A stretch of 64,000 nucleotides of DNA from Isoetes taiwanensis (Eukaryota; Streptophyta; Lycopodiopsida; Isoetales; Isoetaceae): contig JAJEKV010000028.1 in NCBI GenBank assembly GCA_021234155.1, positions 8,694,134 through 8,758,133 of the forward strand, given 5' to 3'. Shown piece after piece: positions 44,770 through 58,078 of this stretch. The first letter of the stretch is position 1. Every line of letters starts with the position of its first letter. A model generated the notes under the pieces. It did no database searches. It had not been told where the DNA came from and worked only from the letters and a program-made list of their open reading frames with translations. The position numbers were made by a program, and so were the translations under genes.

Positions 44770-45519
44770 AATAATAAACGAGCATAACAAAATATATATA
44801 AGAACTATATTTGGTTATTCAACACATTAACCCACTTAGTGATATTAATTTATTATAGTAGTTTTATATAAACATTATTGTGAAAAACTGATAACAATTT
44901 TTTTTGGGGACCTTGTGTTATCGCCATGTGTAAAAAACAACGATGTCAAGCCTTGGTCTGATGGGATAGAGTAGTAATTGGGAAGACGAAGATACGGGAC
45001 AGTGAGGCTATACCTCCAATCGTACACTAGGATAGCAAGGGCACGACCCATCAACTGGTGTCTCTTGCGCCACCTCCAAACTGAATCAGATTAGCCCAAG
45101 GGAGAAAATACAAGGTTTCCAATAAAGAATGGGATCAATCAAACATTAAAAAAGAGGAAATATAGAGTCGGGTTAAAGAGGGTCACCTCCTATCCGAACA
45201 ATAGGGGCATCGAAAAGATACCCATTCCTCAACAATAAGGACACACCCCAAGCTATGGAAAATTGCAAGATACAGTTTGAGCATGAGTACCAGATGGCAG
45301 TGACTATAATTAGAAGATATGCAGGAATGCACAAATTCAAATTTGAAATTGATATCCATTCGGGAGAGGGTGCGACTGATACAAAATACTAAGAGACATG
45401 TAGAAGGAGCCTCTAACATAGCCAGAGGGAAGCGGCCATGGAAGGAAGAAGACACACGCACGAATCATAGAGATTCCAAATCAATCTAACAGCGGGGGTC
45501 AGGTACCAAGCATTATGCA
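44770..45519. other. Unassigned DNA, no gene seen
   Basis: AT-rich on the left, then moderately mixed sequence that may be the 5' part of a decayed retroelement leading to the coiled-coil frame at 45520. Confidence 0.35.
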
Positions 45520-45729
45520 GCCTGCAAACAGGACCTGAAAGATTTCTTGGTGCAATGGGAAGTGCAATTGGAATCGAGGGTGCCAAGGATGGATGCCCTC
45601 AACACCTTGGTCGACAATGCCCAACAAAATAAGGAGAGACTGGTTAGAATTGAGGGAAGAGTACAAATTATAGAGAAGACGGAGGACAAAATACAGATTA
45701 CGATAGATGAGGTCAAAAAGGAAAAATAG
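45520..45729 (+). CDS. Coiled-coil frame, gag-like remnant
   Basis: A short open frame reads KQDLKDFLVQWEVQLESRV and continues as a charged heptad-like helix (DNAQQNKERLVRIEGRVQ, IDEVKKEK) to a stop at 45729. N-terminal coiled coils of this type occur at the start of plant retrotransposon gag proteins. No capsid or zinc knuckle follows. It has no clear ATG near the start. Confidence 0.3.
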   Translation, partial: ACKQDLKDFLVQWEVQLESRVPRMDALNTLVDNAQQNKERLVRIEGRVQIIEKTEDKIQITIDEVKKEK

Positions 45730-48339
45730 GGCCTATATGTAGGCTGGCTGAGCTTCTCATTGTCCCGAACTTGTGCGGCATGATGGTTTGATCTCTTTGT
45801 AATGTTCTCTGTGTTTCATGCTTATGTACTATATTCTCTTTATGCTCTTTATGTACTGTATTCTCTTTGTTGTCATTGTTTAGCTTTGCACCATAGGATA
45901 TTGTGTCTTCATATTGCGAGGACAGTGATTCCTCTAGATATTGTTACATCTGGTAATGATTATATTACGATTGTGAGGCAACTTGCTAGATCTGGTCGTG
46001 GCTCATGGTTGCACATCACGCTCTATCTTCATCGTTGTTCTTTGCTTGACGCCGTGGAAGGCGAACAAGTCGCCAATTCCTGCCGGGGGCCCGCAACAGC
46101 CGTGAATAGGCAGCAGGAGGAGCATTGACCTTATCCGCCAATGTGATGCAGCAGCATTTTCTTTTGGTGGATTTCTCCTTGACCGGATGCCGGAGGTAGC
46201 CTGCTGCAGCCCGTGGCCCTCGTGCCAGGAATAGGCTCCTTGTTAGCCTTCCACATAACATAATGATACCATTACATAAGAGGGGGTGGCGGAATGAACC
46301 AAGCAACTAATGTAATTGTCGGCCATTTAGTTAGGTAGGTTACCTGACGGTTAGGTTTCCTTGCCTTTTACATACCCGTTTTTTTGTCCGTCCTTTTCTT
46401 CATCAGTGCTTGTCTTCATCCCTTTCTTACTCTAAGCCCTGTGGAGTTTTTCCTTGGCCCTTTTCTTGTTGTGTTTTCTTCCGGTTTCTTTTTCTTCTGC
46501 TATTTGCCCCTTTTTGCATCTCTGGTGCGACGTCTGTGGATGATCCATTTTTAAGCGCCTAAATTGCCTTTCGGCCATAACGGGCTTTTTCTGCGATCAT
46601 TTTATTTTGGCCTTCTATTCTGTCTGCGGAGCGATTCAGTCCTAAGGGGCGGTCAACAAAATCAAATGTGAGTAACGGTTCTTACCTCAAAGCCCATCAG
46701 TTTTGTCCCTGCGTTGCATTCGGATCAATTCTACAGAGATTTCTTAGTGGGCGGCAGCACCAATTTGCAATCAGAGTAGAATCTGCAGAGTTTCTTTGTG
46801 GCCGATTGATTGATAGCTCCAATTATTCATATTTGAAGTAGAAAGACGACTTTGTCCTTGGCAGATCAAGCCCCTAAGAATCTGCCCTAATCCCGCAGCC
46901 TGCTTGCTTTTGGCCTGTGCAAGCTCTTACTCTGAATTTTGTTCTACCTAATTGCTTTTGTTGGGTGCCCTGAGGCCGAGATTGAACAAGTTTTTGTGAT
47001 GAACTTGGATGTACTTAGCCAAGGACTTAATAGATGGCCGAATCATGTTAAATTGTTGCTTCGTACGTTACAACAATTAGACTTGTGACTTTGCAGAAGT
47101 GGCAAATTATTTGGAGATGTATATATGAGCAATATTTTCTATTCTGTTTATCAAACATTTTTGCGCCTTGCTTGGCTCCTTGACCTCATCTGAGGTTGTC
47201 TAATTGTGTTACATATTTTTAAGATGCTTGGCATGCTTATTGGTTGTGGACATTTATGGTTGTTGTGCGCTTCGAACTTTGATGTTGAGAGAGAAGTTAG
47301 AATAGGTCTTCTGAAGTTGCACTTATGGCTATGTCTAGATCTATCTATAGTTTTTTAGTCATAGAGTTTTTAGGCCTTCAACCTTACAATTGCAATTTTG
47401 GCCCTTTATGCAACTCTACCTTACTTGATTCTACTTAAATTGCTACTGTAAAATGAGTCTTCTTGGATAGAGCATGTTGTTTGAATTTGATAGGTTGCCA
47501 AATCTTGTGCACTTTTAAGGAATCTTAGAGTACCATTTGGTTTGGTTCAGTGATTTGCCCTATGCTAGCAATATTTGCCTAATTCGTGCTCCTTATTGTG
47601 GCTTGTGATTTATGAGAGTCTTTAATACTACAAAAGTCTTTTTTATGTAATCCTTCTGTTAAATTTCCCCATAAACCATTTTGCCCTTGGATGCTACTAT
47701 TTCTCTCAACTTTCTTATATGTTTTTAATTTAATTTTTGTCATTGTTTGTACAGGAACGCTGGATAACTAGAGGAGTTGAACCACAATGTCTTCTATCTG
47801 CCAGTTTTTCTTCTATTTGCATTGTCTGTAACAGTCTTGGGAAGTTAGGGACCAGTATTGTACAAGGTATCCTATATAATAAAATTATCATGTGTGTCTT
47901 CGATGGAGCCCTAGATTGGGCGGCTAGGATTTATTCTAGTTTGTACATAAATACATGAAGATACATGTATGGCATAGATGCATATGAACAAGGGTTTAGA
48001 AAAGGCTTTTTGGGGCTTTTTGAAGACGTGAAGCTCTTCGCAAGAAAAGGCCATTTGGAGCATCAAGGCAGAGAAGCATCGGAGCTTGTCGGAGACGGAG
48101 ACTGAGACTGCATCAAATCTTTTACTTTCAGGTGGGGTTTCATGTTGATTTTCAGGGTTGTCTATGCTGCAGCTATGATTAGATTTCTGCATGCTTTCTA
48201 TGCCATGTCCTCTTCATCCGAAGTTGTATTGGGTTTATTTGAAGCAAAACTTGTGTAAAAAGAGTCAATATGCGAAGGCGATTTGAATGTAATTTGGATG
48301 TAAAAGCTTACAGCAGAAGCTGGGCATGTTTCGTGCTGC
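45730..48339. other. Unassigned DNA, no gene seen
   Basis: Mixed to T-rich sequence. A CAG/GAACGCTGG border near 47754 and several open segments exist, but no protein family emerges on either strand. Confidence 0.35.
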
Positions 48340-48860
48340 CAGATTTGATCCATATTTCTTGCTTGCTTCTCTGAACAAATTAGGTAAAAAAAAAATTAGG
48401 AGCAAATTCAAATCTCAACGTACGCCTATTTTGTGCTTTCTATTTATACTTCCTATTGCAGTTTCTTCCTCGATCCCTGGCTTTTTCTTTCATATTTTCG
48501 TGCTGCAAATATGCTCCTTGGATTCGTTATGGAGACTTTGATTCAGATTTCCTGCTTGCTTCTCTAAAACAATTAGATAAAAAAGTCAGAAGCAAATTCA
48601 AATTCAAGCTTACACCTATTTTGTGCTTTCTATTACAGTTTCTTCATCGATCCTTGGCTTTTTCTTTCGCCCTTTCATGCTGTAGATATGCTCCTTGGAT
48701 TTGTTATGAAGACTTTGATTGATTTTTTCAGCTTGTTTCTTTGAAAAACTAGATTCAAAGTGCATTGAGTAGATTTGAACCCCTAAATATAGAAGCCCAA
48801 AAGATGTGCCCAATTTTGTGCTTTCTGCTCCAGTTTCCTGCTCGATCCCTTGTTGCATCT
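48340..48860. repeat. Diverged tandem repeat, ~180-190-bp unit
   Basis: Three units start near 48343, 48535 and 48712 with GATTTGATYCA/GACTTTGATT, then CTTGCTTCTCT, AAATTAGRTAAAAAA, AGCAAATTCAAAT, CCTATTTTGTGCTTTCT and TCGATCCCTGGCTTTTTCTT. The third unit is partial. Confidence 0.8.
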
Positions 48861-49330
48861 GATGCCAAATGTGATAGAAGAAGCAGAATAGAGGTCGATG
48901 GCATGGAGAGGGCGAATAGCTTTGCCTCTTTAGTTTGTGAAATACACTCTGGCAAAGCATAGGAGTGGTTTAAGATCATGCATGGATAGATTCTGTGGGA
49001 GGCATGGACAGATTGCAGCTACTTCCCTAAAGCTTTTTGGCGATAAGCAGCATCCTCGATGTTGTTAACGATTTACAGATATGGCCAGAAGAGCTTCAGC
49101 ATGTTCATGGATTAATATTTGGTTGCAGGTAGCCTACCATTGCAGAAGGAGAGAACGACATGTTTTTTTTGTAGAGTTCCTCCATCAAAAGACAGAAGGT
49201 AGATAGATGTCCATAAAGAGTTCCATGGTGAAGGCATCAGAAGACGGTAGTGGGTTTTTCCACGGTAAAAGCTGTAGGTTCTTCCACGGTGATAACAATT
49301 TTGTTGCAGAGAGCTCCAAAGTCGCCCATG

Positions 49331-49715
49331 CTTGAGGTTAGCAATTTTTTTAATAAGTATAAGAGTCTTTTAGCATTTTTTAGAACATAGGAGGGTCTAG
49401 GGCGATTTGTAGCAAGAAGCCCAAAGAAAAAGAAATCTAAAACATACTAAGCGTGATTTCAAATCCACGCTTGAGGTTAGCAATTTTTGAATAAGCATTT
49501 TAGAAAATATAAGTCTTTTAGCACCTTTTTAGAACCAATGGGTTGGGTTGCATAGGAGGGCCTAGGGCGATTTGTAGCAAAAAGTTCAAAGAAAAAGAAT
49601 TCAAAACACGCTAAGCGTGATTTCAAACCAATGGGTTGGGTTGCATGGGAGGGATCTAGCACAATTTGCACCCAAAAAGTTAGAGAAAGAGAATCTAAAA
49701 CACATTAAACGTGTT
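49331..49715. repeat. Diverged tandem repeat, ~150-bp unit
   Basis: Units begin near 49331 and 49470 with GCTTGAGGTTAGCAATTTTT, share AGTCTTTTAGCA, TAGGGCGATTTGTAGCA and AAACAYRCTAAGCGTG, and a partial third unit follows from about 49625. Confidence 0.8.
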
Positions 49716-51340
49716 TATAAAGGAGTAAATACTTTCATTTGATTGGCCATGTGCTCTTTTCTAACTCATATAATTGCTATTGGCAAATGCTTTTCTACCT
49801 CGGTAATGACACGTCTACTTTTTCGCATATTCTGTGTTTCGGAAGGGAAAAAATAGCATATTTTTCCAAAGAAAAAAAAGATCAAAATCTCTGCCCTGGT
49901 GTGAGCCGAGCAACAGGGCAAGATCAGGCGATGGCTTTTCTTCCAGCACCATAGTCGTGCCAGAGTCATGCCAGGAATCGTGTACTCTGTCTTATACGCA
50001 ACATTCCGCCCTACTATGCCGGCAACAGGTCGCGTACGAACAAAAAAATTGGAGCAGAACTCAAGTTCTGTGCGGTACATGCTGCTAAAGCTCGCGCTCT
50101 GCTTGGCCATCTCTCTGCCATATTGCTAAGGCTCGCGCTCTGCTAAGGCAAAATCCGAGCTGGGAGCTGTGATCGGATTTAAGAGCTGGGAGACTGGATT
50201 TAAGAGCTGGGAGCTTGGTTCATATCAGGGAGGCAGAGAACTTTTTGCGAAAGTCCACCATTTACTAAAGAAGAAGCTGCCCAGATTGATAGTGCTTAAG
50301 GTTTTCGAATGGGGGTTGGGATTGCGACCTTCCATGTCACAAGTCTACTATCTTCCGGTCTGTGAATCTTTCCTTTCATTCTACCTCAAGTTTTGACTCT
50401 GGCTTGGAAGAAGTTTTGGCGAGGAAGAAGTTTTGGTTGGCTCTGGCTATGGCGGATTCTAATCAGCCTTTAAATCTTGCTCTGAATATGAGGAACAAGG
50501 AAATGCCCATGTCCCCTTTTTGGATCTATTTTTCTTTACTACACTTTGCTCTGTAAAGATTCGGCTATTTCGCCGAAACAAAAATTGCTTGAAATCTCTG
50601 TAACCCAGATGGTAGAAACCGATGGAAAAAGGCAGAGCGAAGCATCAGCGTTGCTGAGTTTAATAGGCGATTCTAGATAAGAGTAGAAAAGAAAAAAACC
50701 AGAACTGAGCCATTCCCCTGTTTTATAATCGTATTAGGCCGGGTAAACTCAGAATCTGGCCATGGCTGCACCGATGATACTGATTTGTGAGAAGGAAAAT
50801 GTTGCAGAAGAAAACTCTGATAAAAACAATGCATTATTAAAAGCGGGTTGGGAGCCATGACTTTCAAGATCAAAACTAAGGCCGAGAATGAATTTGCAAA
50901 TCTGAATTCCCTCCTATGAGAAGGACTGGACCACATGATGGTTGAATATTGCTCGTCGCACGCAGCAAACTCACCTTCGCTGCCTATAATCATTCTACAT
51001 GAAAATTGGATAGGAATTGTACAGGAAGGTTACCACTGCATTCTTACCTCAAAAGAAAGCATGCTCTAACGTTCTTGACTAAGTGGCAATTGATGACATG
51101 TCTTCTTAGTATTTGCAATATCTACAACAATGTAGAGGTTGCAAGGGGATGCTTTGAGCAAATGGTTCTTTTTAAATCCATTGTGTACTTATGGCTATGT
51201 GCTAATGACAATCATTTATGCAGGCATCCATAAGATCAACCTCCATATTTGGAGTTGATAATGGGTTCAACTTTTAGAATTTTTGAACTAACACCAAGCA
51301 TAACATTCACATCATTTCAAACTCGCATGGAGTCGATAAA
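49716..51340. other. Unassigned DNA, no gene seen
   Basis: Contains short local duplications (GGATTTAAGAGCTGGGAG twice near 50180; AAGGCTCGCGCTCTGC-like words near 50090-50145) and no recognised exon. Confidence 0.4.
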
Positions 51341-51385
51341 GAGAAATGTTTGCGGCGGCCTTGGCCGCCGCAATAAATTTCTTGT
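51341..51385 (-). repeat. Dispersed GC palindrome, copy 4
   Basis: GAGAAATGTTTGCGGCGGCC then TTGGCCGCCGCAATAAATTT and CTTGT, followed by AGCC, so the inverse reads CTACAAG at the outer edge. Confidence 0.8.
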
Positions 51386-52133
51386 AGCCCTTATTATCAT
51401 TGGTCTATTTTATCCCTTTTTCTAGCTTTAATATGTGCCTTTTACTTCCTAATCATTGACCTAGAGAATATTTTGTTCTAAATATGTTGTATAATTTAAA
51501 TATGTTGTTCAAATAATGTTTCCTTTTGGCATCCCTCTTCTTGTTTTTTTAGCAACCTTAAACTGTGGCCCTTAGTTTCACTTGTATTAAATGTTCCTTA
51601 TTTGTTATGATTATTAACATTATTATTTGTTTGTTCCTTGTCTAACATCATCCATGTTGCATACCAGGACTACACAACTGAAGGTTCATCTTGGTATGAA
51701 ATTGAAGTATAATGCTTGCAAGTTGCATATTCATTAAAAATTTAGAATTTCATTTCATGTGTGCATTGCCATTAGATTTGAAATCACGCTTCGTGTGATT
51801 TACTGTGACCTTATATATCAATTTTTCTGCTGGTCCTTTACATTTGTAGGTTCAAAAGCGCTATGCATTTAGTTCTAGTGGAACACCTTTGAAACTTCTT
51901 GTTGCTTTTATTTAGCTTTTATATGCAACATAATGAACATTTTATTTTCTTCTTTACTCTTATATATTTACATACACGCATAATTATTATGTATCCATGT
52001 ATATCATTGGCATATGTACAAATCTGAGCCATTATTCAAGGAAGTTAAAGGGCTTTCGAAGTGGCAATTATTTTAGCAATTATCATTTTTAATCATCATT
52101 CTTAGCTCTATTGTTGTATCAAATTTATATATT

Positions 52134-52156
52134 ACAAGAAATTTATCGCGGCGGCC
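52134..52156 (+). repeat. Dispersed GC palindrome, half copy
   Basis: ACAAGAAATTTATCGCGGCG plus GCC, then the match stops. Only the ACAAG-side arm is present. Confidence 0.75.
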
Positions 52157-55100
52157 TAACCCTATAAAGTTTGCCCGAGTCTAAGTTCTAGTCTTGTTTA
52201 GTTATGGATTTATCATAGTTCGCATTTGCGCAAAAGGCTTTCTTGAATATATGGGATGCGCTTCCTTATCGTAAGATAGACCAGATAATTTTAGAATCTT
52301 GCTCAAAATTTAAATGCTACCTGCATGGTACTAAGTAGTTGATCCTCGTTGCACAAAATTTAAATGCTACATGCCATGCATTTGGTTGCAATTGTCCATC
52401 TCTTTATGCTAATACTTAACACAATCTTGTTCTAAAGAACACATATGTCAAGAGGAGACTTTTCCTTAAGTACTCGTAGGTGCATATTCTTCTACGATGT
52501 AGTATTCGAACGATTTCCTTTCAACCAAGCCTTGCATCAAAATCAAGTGTTGGAACAAACATGTGAGAAGTAACTAAAACAATGCAATAAGAATGATACG
52601 CCTAGTAATTATATATGAAATCTATCACAATACATGTTATTAGTATCCAACAAATTCAAGTTATCCTTTAATTACAGGTAAGAAGGCATGGCAAAGACCA
52701 GATTTCGCTTGACTTAAAAATTTATGTTTTCTTATTCAGCATCTGTATCCTGAACCTAGAGTACTCTTATTCATATTCCTAAAACTGTGCCTAGGCCATC
52801 ATGCCAAATCTTTAAAAGAAACTGTGGCTTTGTCTTTGCAAAAGCATGTCATCTCACATGCAAAAATCAAGAAACAACAGAGTTCATTTTTAACACAAAG
52901 TTTACCTTGCGATGAAGCTGTGCTGAAGTTACCTATATAACTATGCCTGCCCATATGGTTCTCAAGCATCTTCGCTGGCCTGGAGTTCTCCCCATCCCCC
53001 TAACTTGGCCATTTTAAATCCCATGGCAACCCCAACTTCCATTTGTTAATGCTTTTAAATGGGACTCCATGTTTTATTCTTAACCTTATTCCTAATAAAA
53101 CCTTTTCGTCTCGGTCAGAACCAGAGCAAGAGCCTGATGAAGGATCCGTCAAGGAAAATTTTAGAAATGGTCTCGGTTTGTTGGTTCCTGGTTCTGAAAC
53201 TACAGGATTATATAGGATCATGTCTGCAGAGAAGAACTGCCATAATAATCGCCTGAATCATCAGAGACTGCTCAGATCTGGCTACGTGTCTCTAGAATCG
53301 ATCAGAGAAAGAACAGAGAAAGAACGTGCCGCTCAGTATTTTTTTTTTGCCTTTTTGTTTTTAAACAGCGCTATTTTTTGCCCCCCGAAACACAGAATAT
53401 GTCAAAGCATCTTGCCAATAATAATTACATGAGTTAGATATTTTCATCTTAATGCTCCAGAATTATGTCATAAATTTGAAAAACTTGCTTATTTCTTTTA
53501 CATATTTCAAGTTCTATGTAAAAAAACAGATAATTTTCTGTGAAGTTTATGTCTATTTTGAATAATTTGGCTATGGGGATGACAGTGCATGAAGGGTTAA
53601 ATTCACACCCAGAACTAGATAGAACGGCTGACATGGAACCACACCTTGTTAAATACGTGGAAAAATATGGATTGATCCCTCAATGTTTTATTGGAATATA
53701 TGATATTTTTATATGATATTTGTGTCATGTATCCATAATTTTGGGTCTCCAAACTCGCAAATAATATAATCTGTTATTATCTAACCTATTATTTTCATCT
53801 CAATGCTCTTCAATTTTGGTGTCATCTATCTTAGCAACTTGCCCTATTTCAATTCACATCTGGAACAACACATGGGAATTGCAACCTTATGTTATTTATC
53901 AAGTCCAAAAAAAAGATTGAAAAAAACAAAAATCCCCCAGAAAACAACAACAGGTTAGCGTGATTTTGGAGTTGACATAATCCCAATTTAATTGGATGAT
54001 GGTTGGAAGTTGAATAACCCATCTTCATCTGCTAGGGTGTCACCTATTAGAGGTTGAATACAATTCCAAAAATGATGCAACCAGGCGCAGGTGAAAACAC
54101 GAGTCGAGATTTCAACTGCCCTACAACCTAACAGACATAATTTAGAGACCTCCTATTTATATTGAGCTATATTCATTTGTCTCTTGTTGAGTATATATAT
54201 ACATTTTTCAGTGGCAAGATATATTGATTTTATTAATAAAAAATTGGTATACAACCTTATTTATAAGCCTCTCAACAGGATAGATAGGAAATATTTGCAC
54301 CACATCCAAGAGAAAGGGAAGGTGAGGCACTAGTACTAAAATCAAGACACCTCTACATCTTCTCTACTATAACTGGTACTACAGCGGACTCTTCAAGCAC
54401 CCTCCCATGATCTATAGGTTTTAGCAACACCAATCAATTAGGATATCAATGATTTAGAGCAATGTATGCACGTCTGGCCATTTTCTGGCAAGTGTGACCT
54501 GAGCACCATTATATATTCCACTGTCCTGGCCTAATGCCAAGAGACTACTCCCATGCAACATGCTGAAACACTCAAATGGTTATGCAGTCAAAGAAGTGCC
54601 AAGAAGAAGTAATTAAGCTACCATTTTTGGTACTCAAAAGATAAGGGATTGCCCATCCACCATGCATTTGCTCTGCTTCTGCCTTGATATTTATACCATA
54701 TTCAGCTCATGGCTGCCTTTGAATCATCCTCTAAGTGACATCAATAAGCAATAATCTGAAGGCTCTAACATTTGTTAGCCGCAAATATTTGACTGAATAA
54801 TCACTTAGCAAGAGATGGAAATGCTCATGCCTCATAAAGGATAGGGGCATAAAGAGGGGCATATGATTATAATAAACGACATAAGGAGAGGAGCACTGCT
54901 CCACATCCACATCCACATTTGCAATCTAAATTAATAACTGCCTCACAATCCTTACCCACAACATGTCGTCCATGCTTACTACAACAGGAATAAGGGGGTG
55001 CCCATATCTACAGCTTTTTAACTTGAGAGTTACAACATCCGATTTATAACAAAGGGCAAACTTGCTGTCATGCGATAATCACGCGAGCAGCTCTTAGTAG

Positions 55101-56487
55101 AGCTAGGGCTGTCATGCAGAGGAACATAAGAAGATATGATATGCTTTGGCGCTCTCATATGAAGAGACACCTAAACAAAACTACTGGCTTTGGTTGATCT
55201 GTCGATAACGTGTTTTGATTTATGTTTTTCGTTTGTTGTTTTTTTGGCTGGCACTTGTGGTGGCGAGGTGATGGCGCCATCACACTTGTTGTTGATATAT
55301 TGTATTCCGTATCATGAAGAACTCTTATGTTTTTATGACACCGTTAATATAAGATTATTGACCTATAAACGATGTAGGATTTGTGGTTTTGCTGTGTATA
55401 CGCAGGTGGCACTAGATCACGATGATCAAACTTTGGAGCATCGAGCTAAGATGCCAAGTGCTGGCAACACTTGGTTTCGATTCCCAAGGAGTTTATTCAA
55501 CTCCACTCCTTTGTGTAGAGTAAGACTCAAGTTCATACAAAGTGTTAAATAGTAACTGATTGCAATTGCGTAGGACAAGATGTTAGATAGCAATTGATGT
55601 CTTAGGAATCTGTTAGTGTGTTCGTGTTTGCATTTATATTCAATTCAGAGTGTACTATATGAAGAAGGTACATGCAAGTGTACTACATGAGCATATCCAT
55701 CATGTATTCGTGTATTAATTTAGTTGAACCATTGTGTAATCATATCATAAGTTTGTTTTTTTTGGCATATTTTTATATTGTTGGTATTCTGGATTTAAGG
55801 TTTCCATGACAGTGGCTAGGATTTGGTTTCAGGAGGAATATGTCAGTTTGGTGCTGAGCCACGATTTAGCCATAAGGATTTAATAAAGTTGTTAGTCGTG
55901 GTTTGAAAATGAAATACGAAGCAACAAAATCGAGAAAGGACCATTAAGTCAAAATTAAATGGACAAAGCCAAGGCAGATTTTGATAAAAGATTTGAGTCC
56001 TTGATATTCTTGTCACTATTACCACCTGTTTATGTAGATGCAAAAATAAAATGATATTTGCAAATTGGATAAACCCAAAGCAATATCATACTTTGCCATT
56101 ATAACCATTCTAATATGAAATATGAAGGTTCTTGAGTGTTATATTCGGTTTTAATATTGTTATTTTTGTTAATTTGTTGTGTTGAAAACCATTTTAAGGA
56201 GTTAGCATATAACAAAATGGCTTAAACCGAAAGGATTTAAGTTTAAAATATTGCCCTTAAAAAACAAAGGGGACAACATGTAAATTTAACCCTAGATTGT
56301 CATGACATTTCTGTCTACATAACTAAGCCCAAACACAAAATATATGAGATGACCTTTGCAGTAACATTGTAGAAACATTTCCGAGTCTATGTGCTTGTTT
56401 GTTTTCTTTCATTTCGAGTCTACGGTTGTTTGTTTTCTTTCACTTCTCTTTTTGAAAGGCTTATGGGCATTGAGAGTTCAATACCAA
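52157..56487. other. AT-rich unassigned DNA
   Basis: About 4.3 kb with no recognised gene. A perfect 16-base palindrome GTGATGGCGCCATCAC lies at 55268-55283, preceded by TTGTGGTGGCGAG, which recurs inverted near 62650. A 120-codon frame at 55190-55552 shows no family features. Confidence 0.45.
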
Positions 56488-58078
56488 TCAACCGTTTTTT
56501 GTGCTACGTTTAGGTTTGCGTTTGACTCCTCTAAACCGCCCATTTTCAAAATTTGCCCGAGCAACGAGGCTTTCCAACATCAGCATCTCACTTGAACTTT
56601 CTCTGCTTTCTATGGCTCTGAGGAACAAGGGGAAAAATCATGACAGCATGAGCTAATTTTTTTGAAAAAGAAACACATGCTCCTGTAGTGGTTGGTTACC
56701 TTTGCAGCAAATCTTCCAGTATTTGTCTCTGAGCAGGGGTAACATAGTAAATGCAGTTTCTTGGACACTGGCCTACAGCAAGCTGAACATGATAGACATC
56801 CCCTTGTCCTGCAGCATTATCATCATTGGTTTGATCATAAGCCCCAGCCCTCTTTTGCTTGAAATATTTTTTTGTTTTAGCCTTTGTATCCAATCAACTT
56901 CTATACAAGTATCAAATCTTGCCTTGCATGATGGCGCGTGCACTATCTGTGTCTTCAGAAAACTCAAAAACAAGTGGTGCTCTAGCAACACATGAGTATG
57001 GGCATCCTGCAATTGATAGCAACAAAAAAATAGGCTGAATGGGCTGAGAGAACTGTTAACATCATGGGTATAATACCTTTGTGGCAACGAAGGCAACAAC
57101 AACAGGAATTCTTCTAAGCAATAAAAGAATACTTATTGAAGTTGATGTCTAATATTTCTTGTCACTACCTGAATTTTTTTTATGACAGCAGTCATGTTCT
57201 TGGAAAAGCCTTACCGATCAGATTGAAAAGTAGTACAATGTTGTTAAATCTAAATTGAGATTCAAAATTTACTGTACCAATGTCTTGTCTCTTGTATGTA
57301 ATGGACAGCTAACTGGCAATACGGCCAATTACTTTGTTCTGCTTATATTACTATAAGGTCGGTAATGTAGGCACACTAGAAAAAAGACTACCTTTCCCTA
57401 TACAAAGCAGCTCATGAACAAAAATGTCCTCGGCCTCAGTTTCTGGTTCTTCAAAAGGGTCAAACTTTTTCCTGCAAAGTCCAGATTCTCTTAGCAAAAC
57501 TATAAATGAGTGTTCCTTTAGGACATGTGTAGTCTTGAGTTCCAGCCTATAAAGCAAATGGGGAAATAAACTCTGAAAACGTTTTCCTAACCTTGGAATT
57601 ACTCTCTTTTTCGAATTTTCCATCAGTAACTAGGGTAACAAAAAACTTTTTATCATTCAAATAGCAGATAAATAATAAACAGAGATGGAGAAAATCAAAC
57701 CTCGTAAGCATTTATAAGGCACTGGGTAATAGCTTCAGCATTTTCAGAGCCTTTGTAAACATCAGGATGATAATTTTTGACCTGAGATGAGGACCATAAT
57801 GTCAGGCCAACTACAAGAAAAACTTCGGGAAACAGAACACCAAACATAAATAATTAGGGTCTAAGGAGCATACATACCTTAGCTCTGAAAGCCGACTTGA
57901 TATCTTCTGCTGTACAATTTTCTGATAACCCTAGGATGTCCAGGGGATCCGCTTTCATCATCCATTCCAGCAATCCGGCGCTAGTGGGGTATTGGCCAGC
58001 AGCAAAAGCGATAGTACTATGCTGGTTTGTAAAGGCAGAGGGGAAAAAATGGCAGGGCAAAGCGCCATAGCTGTGCAT
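56488..58078 (-). CDS. J-domain protein with ferredoxin-like domain
   Basis: Seven minus-strand exons: 57878-58078, 57701-57781, 57592-57629, 57392-57471, 56923-57006, 56700-56808, 56488-56617. They sum to 723 nt, 240 residues plus stop, all phases matching. Residues ~44-95 are a J domain (DPLDILGLSENCTAEDIKSA, HPD in VKNYHPDVYKG) that stimulates Hsp70 ATPase. Then DPFEEPETEAEDIFVHELLC, CPYSCVARAP and VQLAVGQCPRNCIYYVTP form a ferredoxin-like cysteine set that may bind an Fe-S cluster. The C-terminus is basic (VKRKPKRSTKNG). Related plant proteins are plastid-targeted; the N-terminus here could be a short transit peptide. Intron 5 (56809-56922) is GC-AG: the canonical reading would meet two TGA codons. 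The start is tentative, since an ATG-led frame lies upstream in another phase. Confidence 0.82.

Noticed and set aside
55190-55552. A 120-codon frame
   Set aside because: No family features, contains part of a dispersed palindrome, and no splice or promoter support.
56860-56912. Two in-frame TGA codons in the J-domain gene taken as proof of a pseudogene
   Set aside because: A GC-AG intron (56809-56922) removes both and restores phase and the family sequence.
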